Shown here piece by piece: positions 8,041 through 12,852 of a stretch of DNA of 12,852 nucleotides. Source of the DNA: an uncultured Bacilli bacterium. GTDB taxonomy: Bacteria; Bacillota_I; Bacilli_A; RFN20; CAG-631. The position numbers were made by a program, and so were the translations under genes. Numbering within the stretch: the stretch's first letter is position 1; the number at the start of each line of letters is the position of its first letter. Below the pieces are notes generated by a model. The model searched no databases. It had not been told where the DNA came from and worked only from the letters and a program-made list of their open reading frames with translations. The stretch is taken from positions 1 to 12,852 of the forward strand of contig CAKPXW010000042.1 of the NCBI GenBank assembly GCA_934202505.1. The letters run 5' to 3'.

Positions 8041-8041
8041 A

Positions 8042-8893
8042 TTAAGCATATCTCCTTTTTTTTATTAATTCTTTAATATAAGTTTTAATTTCATTAGTAT
8101 TAAAAATAGCACATAATAAGATATAAACTAGAGGAAGGTAAATAAAACTTGGTATTATAAGCCAAATAACAGGCCAATAAAAATTTCCAACTCCTTCAAT
8201 GTTAAAAATATTTTGAGTAAAAATTTTTGGAACAAAGATAGTTATGATTCCTTGAAAACTTTCCATTTCTTTTATTGGGCCAAATATTAATGATGAATTT
8301 CTAATATTTGGATCTAAGAAATCTTTTAACGAGGAATTAACAAAGCCTACTTTAATTAAAATAATTTCATTTAATAAAATTAAAGTTTCTATTAAAATAA
8401 ACATTGTAGGAATCCAAAGAGTTTTCTTTAAAGTTGGTTTAAATAAATCAAGTGATGCAAGTAAAATTGGAATTATAAGCAATACTATATGACAAATGTA
8501 AAATCTAATTGTATCAAAGGCAAAAGGATTTTTCCCAAGTGCTTCTGTGGGAATAAATATAGCGCCTATTCCTCCACAAAAGGATATAAAAAAGAAATAA
8601 TTATTTAAAATTTTTCTATTTTTTAATACAAATAAAATTGGTAAAACTATTGTTGATACAGCACAAATATTTTCAGGAGTAATTTTCCTTATACTTCCAG
8701 GTAATGCATCTTTATATGGTGGAAATAATAGTTTCATAAAATGAAGGGTTAGATTTAGAAAAACTATTATAAGTAAAGTTGTATATTGTTGCTTTTTTGA
8801 TTTGTTTTTTAATATTAAATATAATAATAAACATAGAGTAAAAGCTATAAATATATACATAAAGTAGTAAAAATTAAAAAATTCAACTTTCAT
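8042..8893 (-). CDS. YwaF/TMEM164-like integral membrane protein (upstream member of pair)
   Basis: Multi-pass membrane protein, 283 aa, with a strong ribosome-binding site (GGAGGGAAG) ahead of its ATG. Its core follows the same plan as the next gene: ENICAVSTIVLPILF, then CGGIGAIFIPTE, then RFYICHIVLLIIP. Cys77 and His135 are again 58 residues apart, so the two look like diverged paralogues. A longer loop follows (about 180-215, with FVNSSLKDFLDP) that its neighbour lacks, and the C terminus is lysine/arginine-rich. First gene of a two-gene minus-strand operon behind an extended -10 promoter. Role unknown; lipid acyl transfer is a guess from the family. Confidence 0.68.
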   Translation of the reverse strand: MKVEFFNFYYFMYIFIAFTLCLLLYLILKNKSKKQQYTTLLIIVFLNLTLHFMKLLFPPYKDALPGSIRKITPENICAVSTIVLPILFVLKNRKILNNYFFFISFCGGIGAIFIPTEALGKNPFAFDTIRFYICHIVLLIIPILLASLDLFKPTLKKTLWIPTMFILIETLILLNEIILIKVGFVNSSLKDFLDPNIRNSSLIFGPIKEMESFQGIITIFVPKIFTQNIFNIEGVGNFYWPVIWLIIPSFIYLPLVYILLCAIFNTNEIKTYIKELIKKRRYA

Positions 8894-8917
8894 TTATTCT
8901 TCCCTCCAAGCAGGAAG

Positions 8918-8926
8918 ATTATATCA
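8918..8926 (-). promoter_or_regulatory. Putative extended -10 promoter for the TMEM164-like pair
   Basis: On the minus strand the site reads TGATATAAT, a perfect extended -10. A candidate -35 (TTGTTT, 8944-8949) is 20 nt away, too far to be ideal. The predicted start near 8911 leaves a short leader holding the GGAGG site. Confidence 0.5.
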
Positions 8927-9089
8927 TTATTAATATAATAATAAAACAATTATTTGTTTAAAATTGTATTTTTTTACCAATAATTGTCTATAATTAACAA
9001 TTGTTTTTAATATATAAATAAATTAAATAATAAATATAATAATTAATAATGACATAAATAATGAAGTTGAATTATTATAAAATATTTAA

Positions 9090-9737
9090 TTAATTTCTAA
9101 TATCTTTTCCAAATTTCACATAATAGATAATGGAAATTAAAGCATATAATGCTATATATCCAATAGAAATGTAAACAGTTGGCCAAAGAAATGATGAAAA
9201 ATCAAATTTATATATATAAAAAACATTATTGAATTCATCTAAATTCAAACTATTGTTACAAATATTTACCAAGTTATTACTAAAGAAATAGGTGATAAGT
9301 CCATAGGCAGCAGAATTTAAAATCATTACAAAATGATTGAAATCAAATTTTTCAATAGTGTATCCTTTTTTGAAGAAATTTTTAAATGTATAGATAACTT
9401 GAAAAACAAAAAAGGAAATATATAGAGCAATTGAAAAATAGATAATCCAATAATAAACAGTAGAATCAGCAAGAGATTTAGTGAACATATAATAAATTAT
9501 TAGTAAAACTAGTGATAAAGAAATACTGCTAATTGTTAGTATGTAAAATAATTTTGCTGGTTTTCTTTTGTCTTTATTTAAAATAATAGATAAAGTGCCA
9601 ATAAATAAAGCTTCAACAATTAAAGAAATGGCAAAAAAGTAATCAACGCTTGTACTTTTAGGTAAAGTTAACAAATAAAATGTAACTAATAGTATATATA
9701 AAATTGGTAAAAACAAATAACTTAGAATTTTTTTCAT
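9090..9737 (-). CDS. Hypothetical polytopic membrane protein
   Basis: I do not recognise this gene. The 215 residues form about six hydrophobic segments (roughly 4-26, 32-54, 62-84, 92-115, 133-152 and 178-205), with Lys-rich loops at about 55-61 and 118-130 and a charged C-terminal end. No catalytic motif or conserved His/Cys pattern stands out. The first segment could be a signal anchor. The ATG at 9737 is chosen because GGTGAT lies 5 nt upstream; a GTG at 9746 overlaps that site. It is a single gene on the minus strand, divergent from the DJ-1-like gene, with no clear terminator after it. Confidence 0.75.
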   Translation of the reverse strand: MKKILSYLFLPILYILLVTFYLLTLPKSTSVDYFFAISLIVEALFIGTLSIILNKDKRKPAKLFYILTISSISLSLVLLIIYYMFTKSLADSTVYYWIIYFSIALYISFFVFQVIYTFKNFFKKGYTIEKFDFNHFVMILNSAAYGLITYFFSNNLVNICNNSLNLDEFNNVFYIYKFDFSSFLWPTVYISIGYIALYALISIIYYVKFGKDIRN

Positions 9738-9804
9738 TTTAATCACCCAATTTTATTTTAATGCAAGAGAATAAAAAATGCTAGTTATTTTCCAAGTAAT
9801 TGAG

Positions 9805-9810
9805 TATAAT
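9805..9810 (+). promoter_or_regulatory. Putative -10 box for the DJ-1/zinc-ribbon/phosphoesterase operon
   Basis: Perfect TATAAT, 22 nt before the ATG at 9832; the start would be near 9817. The -35 region at 17 nt (TAGTTA) is weak. An AGGTGA ribosome-binding site follows at 9822-9827. Confidence 0.45.
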
Positions 9811-9831
9811 TAATAAGAAGTAGGTGAAAAT

Positions 9832-10380
9832 ATGAAAGGATTAATTATTTTAGCTGATGGTTTTGAAGATGTTGAAGCAATAGCTGTAATTGATATTTTA
9901 AAAAGAGCCGATATTGAAGTTGATAAAATTTGTCTTAATGATACTAAAAAAGTTACAACTAGTTCTAACTTAGATATTGTTTTATCAAAATCTTTGAAAG
10001 AAATTAATTACAAAGAATATGATTTTTTAGTTTTACCTGGTGGAAAAGCAACATTTAATTATCTTGATAAATCTTATGATGTTGCAAGAATTGTTGAATA
10101 TTTTTGTGAACATAAATTGCTAACATGTGCAATTTGTGCTGCTCCTATGATTATTGGAAAACTTGGATACTTAAAAGATAAAGAATATACAGTATTTCCA
10201 GGATGTGGAGAAAAAATTATTCATGGAAAATTATCATTAGATCCTGTTGTTAAAGATAAAAATATCATAACTGCAAGAGCAATGTATTATGCAAATGATT
10301 TTGCTCTTGAAATTGTAGAAACAATAAAAGGCAAAGAAAAACGTATAGAAATCGAAAAACAAATAAAAGGATTATTGTGA
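9832..10380 (+). CDS. DJ-1/PfpI (YajL-like) family protein
   Basis: Class I glutamine amidotransferase-like fold protein of the DJ-1 subgroup, 182 aa, soluble. Key features: GFEDVEAI with Glu15, the partner of the reactive cysteine; LVLPGGKATFNYL at about 65-77; and the nucleophile elbow AICAAP with Cys102. The DJ-1 equivalent of SRGPGTA is replaced by TARAMYYAN near residues 145-153, so the pocket differs from YajL. Proposed activities in the family (chaperone, deglycase, glyoxalase) are debated, so the substrate is left open. Its TGA stop sits within the ribosome-binding region of the next gene, suggesting an operon. Confidence 0.9.
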   Translation: MKGLIILADGFEDVEAIAVIDILKRADIEVDKICLNDTKKVTTSSNLDIVLSKSLKEINYKEYDFLVLPGGKATFNYLDKSYDVARIVEYFCEHKLLTCAICAAPMIIGKLGYLKDKEYTVFPGCGEKIIHGKLSLDPVVKDKNIITARAMYYANDFALEIVETIKGKEKRIEIEKQIKGLL

Positions 10381-10391
10381 GGTATATATTT

Positions 10392-10730
10392 ATGGAAGAA
10401 AAGAAAATTGATGAAAAAGTAGTTTCAGATGATGAATTAATTGAAGATGTTTCAAGTGATGATGATGCACCAGTAGAAATTATTTATCGTTGTAAAAATT
10501 GTGGACAAATTTTGTCTTCTGATGCTAAAGATTGTTGGAAATGTGCTTCAAAAGACATTGAAAGAGTAGTTGAAGAAGAAACAAAAGAATTAAAGAAAGT
10601 TATGCTGCAAGCAAGAATTGATAAGCTTGAAAATGATATTAAAAAAATGAAATCAAACTATAGTTTTTTATATGTTTTGATTGGCGTTATTATTGTTGTT
10701 ATGACTATATATATTATTTCAAATAGATAA
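10392..10730 (+). CDS. Small zinc-ribbon protein with C-terminal membrane anchor
   Basis: No known family name is claimed. The 112 residues fall into four parts: an acidic N-terminal stretch (about 1-28, rich in Asp/Glu); a zinc ribbon with paired CxxC knuckles at Cys34/Cys37 and Cys48/Cys51 (YRCKNCGQ and CWKCAS); a charged helix of probable coiled coil (about 58-88, with ELKKVMLQARIDKLENDIKK); and one C-terminal membrane segment (about 90-110) ending in NR. The protein is therefore probably tail-anchored with the ribbon in the cytoplasm. The ATG at 10392 has GAGG 9 nt upstream; a GTG at 10377 is in frame but overlaps that site. It lies between the DJ-1-like and phosphoesterase genes. Confidence 0.85.
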   Translation: MEEKKIDEKVVSDDELIEDVSSDDDAPVEIIYRCKNCGQILSSDAKDCWKCASKDIERVVEEETKELKKVMLQARIDKLENDIKKMKSNYSFLYVLIGVIIVVMTIYIISNR

Positions 10731-10733
10731 CTT

Positions 10734-11186
10734 ATGCAAATTATAGTAGTTAGCGATAATCATGGCGATAAAGAAATTTTAAAAAAAGTTTTAGATGCTA
10801 ATCCAAATGCTTCATTATATTTACATTTAGGCGATAGTGAAATGCTTGAATATGAACTTTTTCCGTTTATTAGTGTAAAGGGAAATAATGACTACTATAT
10901 TGAACAAGAATCCAAAATAGTAAGTTTTAGTAAATATAAAGCGTATATGTGTCATGGTCATGGAATGTATTTAAATGAAGAAAATATGTTAAATAAGGCT
11001 ATTGCTAATAATTGTAAGTTCTTCTTATTTGGACATATACATCGACCTTTTATTAAAGAAGTTAATGGAATATATTTATTATGCCCTGGCTCATTAAATT
11101 ATCCAAGAAGTAATGAAGGATGTACATACCTTAAAATAGATATTAGTGATGAAGGCAACATTTCTATTAATACAGTTAAAATTTGA
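10734..11186 (+). CDS. YfcE/MJ0936-type metallophosphoesterase
   Basis: Calcineurin-like phosphoesterase, 150 aa, the compact YfcE size. All metal motifs are visible: SDNHG (Asp8, His10), HLGDSE (Asp34), GNND (Asn51-Asn52), CHGHG (His74) and GHIHRP (His101, His103). The family hydrolyses phosphodiesters with two divalent metals; the physiological substrate is not known. The ATG begins 3 nt after the stop of the zinc-ribbon gene and lacks a clear ribosome-binding site, so translation is probably coupled to it. No convincing terminator follows. Confidence 0.93.
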   Translation: MQIIVVSDNHGDKEILKKVLDANPNASLYLHLGDSEMLEYELFPFISVKGNNDYYIEQESKIVSFSKYKAYMCHGHGMYLNEENMLNKAIANNCKFFLFGHIHRPFIKEVNGIYLLCPGSLNYPRSNEGCTYLKIDISDEGNISINTVKI

Positions 11187-11315
11187 TTGCCATTTGTTAA
11201 TTTAATAAAAGTGCTTTGTGCATAATGTAACTTATGCCATTGCTAAATAATACAATAACTTTTCATAAATAAATAAAGAAATAAAGAAATATTCACATAA
11301 ATATCTATTTTGTAC
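11187..11315. other. Non-coding spacer before thrS promoter
   Basis: AT-rich, with no open frame of note. It holds a 6-bp hairpin GCATAA/TTATGC (11220-11237) without a T run, two TGCCATT copies (11188 and 11235), and a low-complexity AAATAAAG stretch near 11265-11291. I see nothing functional with confidence. Confidence 0.5.
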
Positions 11316-11344
11316 TTGTATTTAAAAAAGCAAAAATATATAAT
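11316..11344 (+). promoter_or_regulatory. Putative thrS promoter
   Basis: TTGTAT (11316-11321), 17-nt spacer, TATAAT (11339-11344). The predicted start near 11351 falls immediately before the T-box leader. Confidence 0.65.
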
Positions 11345-11350
11345 TAATTT

Positions 11351-11570
11351 GCAATGACTGAAGACAACAGTAAAAACACTTGTTTACAGAGAGATAATCA
11401 TTTGCTGGAAGATTATTAATAAAGATTTTTACTTACTACTTCATAGCTTCACTTAATCGTGACGTAAACCTGCGTTAAAGGAAATTAAGTGCATAGTATT
11501 TGAATATACTATGAACTAAGGTGGTACCGCGTATTTAAACGTCCTTAGATTTTCTAAGAACGTTTTTTAT
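11351..11570 (+). promoter_or_regulatory. T-box leader of thrS, Thr specifier ACU
   Basis: tRNA-sensing leader: uncharged tRNA-Thr stabilises the antiterminator and allows thrS transcription. The T-box core AAGGTGGTACCGCG is at 11518-11531; its UGGU bulge (11522-11525) would pair with an ACCA tRNA end. Stem I has AGAGAG (11388-11393) and GCTGGAAG (11404-11411). Its upper helix pairs AGTAAAAA (11369-11376) with TTTTTACT (11426-11433), and its base pairs TGAAG (11359-11363) with CTTCA (11439-11443). Between them the 3' side of the specifier loop is TACTA, giving ACT (11435-11437) followed by A. CACTTAAT/ATTAAGTG (11450-11457/11484-11491) encloses a stem II pseudoknot-like segment. Stem III is CATAGTAT/ATACTATG (11492-11499/11506-11513). 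Confidence 0.95.
11537..11568 (+). terminator. T-box attenuator terminator
   Basis: AAACGTCCTTAGA (11537-11549) pairs with TCTAAGAACGTTT (11553-11565) around a TTT loop with one C/A mismatch, followed by T residues. It lies just downstream of the T-box core, which is part of the competing antiterminator. Confidence 0.92.
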
Positions 11571-11587
11571 TTTAGGAGGAAAATTAT

Positions 11588-12852
11588 ATGGTTAATATTA
11601 AAGAAGACGAAAAATTAAATGTATTAAATCATAGTTGTGCACATTTGATGGCACAAGCAATTAAGCATCTTTACCCACAAGCAAAGTTTTGGGTAGGTCC
11701 TGTTATTGAAGATGGCTTTTATTATGATATGGATCTTGGTGATGCTGTAATTCATGAAGAAGATTTTGCTAAAATTGAAAAAGAAATGAAAAAAATTTCT
11801 AAAGATGGCAAAAGAATTACTAGAATTGAACTTACAAAGAAAGAAGCTTTAGAAACATTTAAAAACGATGAATATAAACTTGATCTAATTGAGCATTTAC
11901 CAGAAAATGAAACAATTACAGCTTATGCACAAGGCGATTATATTGATCTTTGCCGTGGACCTCATGTTGCTTCTGTAAAAGAAATAAAATATTTTAAATT
12001 ATTAAAAGCAAGTGGAGCATATTATAAAGGTGATTGCCACAATAAAATGCTTCAAAGAGTTTATGGTGTATGTTTTTATACTCAAGAAGATTTAGATAAA
12101 CAACTATTTTTACTAGAAGAAGCAAAGAAAAGAGATCACCGTAAATTAGGAAAAGAACTTGGTTTATTTATGTTATCTGATTATGGACCAGGTCTTCCAT
12201 TTTGGCTACCTTATGGTTATACACTAAGAAGAACACTTGAAGATTTCTGGCTAGATTTACATAGAAAAAATGGCTATAAAGTTATCAATACGCCAATTAT
12301 GTTAAATAAACAATTATGGGAAACTTCAGGCCATTGGGATCATTATAAAGAAGATATGTTTACAATTGAAGTTGAAGATGGAACATATGCTATTAAACCT
12401 ATGAACTGTCCTGGTGCAATACTTGTATATAATAATGAATTACATTCTTATAAAGATTTACCATTACGCTATGCAGAACTTGGTAATGTACATAGATACG
12501 AAGCTTCTGGTGCATTAAATGGATTATTTAGAGTAAGAGGATTTACACAAGATGATGCTCATACTTTCTTAAAAGAAGATCAAATTGGCGAAGAAGTTTC
12601 AAAAATTATTGCTTTATATGATAAAGTATACTCAATTTTTGGCTTAAATTATTCAATTGAATTATCAACACGTCCAGAAGATAACTATATTGGTTCAATT
12701 GAAACTTGGGATAAAGCAGAAGATGATTTAAAGAAAGCTTGCCTTGCAACAGGACATGAATTTAAAATTAATCCAGGAGATGGAGCATTTTATGGTCCAA
12801 AACTTGATTTTAAATTAAAAGATTCTTTAGGAAGAATTTGGCAATGTGGTAC
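11588..12852 (+). CDS. thrS: Threonyl-tRNA synthetase, lacking the TGS domain, 3' end outside window
   Basis: Class II synthetase that charges tRNA-Thr. The frame is open for 421 codons to the window edge. It starts directly in the editing domain (NHSCAHLMAQA, His15 and His19; LCRGPHV, Cys122 and His126), all editing residues kept. The catalytic domain follows, with the zinc ligands Cys274 in MNCPGA and His325 in TQDDAH, 51 residues apart as in E. coli, and motif 2 at about 294-328. Residue numbers run about 58-60 below those of E. coli, so the N-terminal TGS domain is absent. The start is secure: AGGAGGA lies 8 nt upstream and the T-box terminator is just before it. Loss of TGS is known in some Mollicutes, to my recollection. 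Confidence 0.97.
   Translation, partial: MVNIKEDEKLNVLNHSCAHLMAQAIKHLYPQAKFWVGPVIEDGFYYDMDLGDAVIHEEDFAKIEKEMKKISKDGKRITRIELTKKEALETFKNDEYKLDLIEHLPENETITAYAQGDYIDLCRGPHVASVKEIKYFKLLKASGAYYKGDCHNKMLQRVYGVCFYTQEDLDKQLFLLEEAKKRDHRKLGKELGLFMLSDYGPGLPFWLPYGYTLRRTLEDFWLDLHRKNGYKVINTPIMLNKQLWETSGHWDHYKEDMFTIEVEDGTYAIKPMNCPGAILVYNNELHSYKDLPLRYAELGNVHRYEASGALNGLFRVRGFTQDDAHTFLKEDQIGEEVSKIIALYDKVYSIFGLNYSIELSTRPEDNYIGSIETWDKAEDDLKKACLATGHEFKINPGDGAFYGPKLDFKLKDSLGRIWQCG

Noticed and set aside
8964..8994. Plus-strand TTGTAT and TATAAT promoter-like pair
   Set aside because: The spacer is 19 nt, it lies in an AT-rich gap, and it would only transcribe antisense to the minus-strand membrane gene.
11220..11237. 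Hairpin after the phosphoesterase as a terminator
   Set aside because: Only a 6-bp AT-rich stem and no T run follows.
11265..11291. AAATAAAG-type short repeats
   Set aside because: Imperfect, low complexity and brief; nothing like a CRISPR or iteron array.

Overview
The window is strongly AT-rich. It uses TGA as a stop (the DJ-1-like and phosphoesterase genes both end in TGA) and TGG for tryptophan, so it follows the standard bacterial code and not the Mycoplasma code. Clear Shine-Dalgarno sites, a T-box leader on thrS, a yybP-ykoY-type riboswitch and a secG-rnr-smpB cluster all point to a low-GC Bacillota, Bacilli-like chromosome. My guess is a small-genome, host-associated lineage near the Mollicutes. 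That placement is inference; no rRNA or other phylogenetic marker was analysed.

Region 1 (1-3305, plus): the end of an S41/CtpA-type protease with PDZ and peptidoglycan-binding domains, followed 12 nt later by uvrB. Region 2 (3306-4755, plus): a promoter, a manganese-type riboswitch aptamer and an intrinsic terminator precede a CaCA-family cation antiporter with unusual ion-ligand residues; secG follows and appears to have its own promoter inside the end of the antiporter gene. Region 3 (4759-7316, plus): a strong terminator abuts the ribosome-binding site of rnr, which overlaps smpB by 7 nt. RNase R and SmpB work together in ribosome rescue and decay of faulty mRNA. A bidirectional terminator closes this block.

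Region 4 (7315-9737, minus): two adjacent integral membrane proteins that both look like YwaF/TMEM164 relatives, each with a Cys and a His 58 residues apart, then an AT-rich gap and an unrecognised membrane protein. Region 5 (9832-11186, plus): a likely operon of a DJ-1/PfpI protein, a small zinc-ribbon protein with a C-terminal membrane anchor, and a YfcE-type metallophosphoesterase. Region 6 (11316-12852, plus): a promoter, a complete T-box leader whose specifier reads ACU (Thr), a terminator, and the first 421 codons of a threonyl-tRNA synthetase lacking the usual N-terminal TGS domain.

Most of the window is housekeeping. The parts most worth a second look are the Mn-riboswitch/antiporter unit, the paired TMEM164-like membrane proteins, and the terminator fused to the rnr ribosome-binding site. 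I see no mobile elements, CRISPR arrays, tRNA or rRNA genes.
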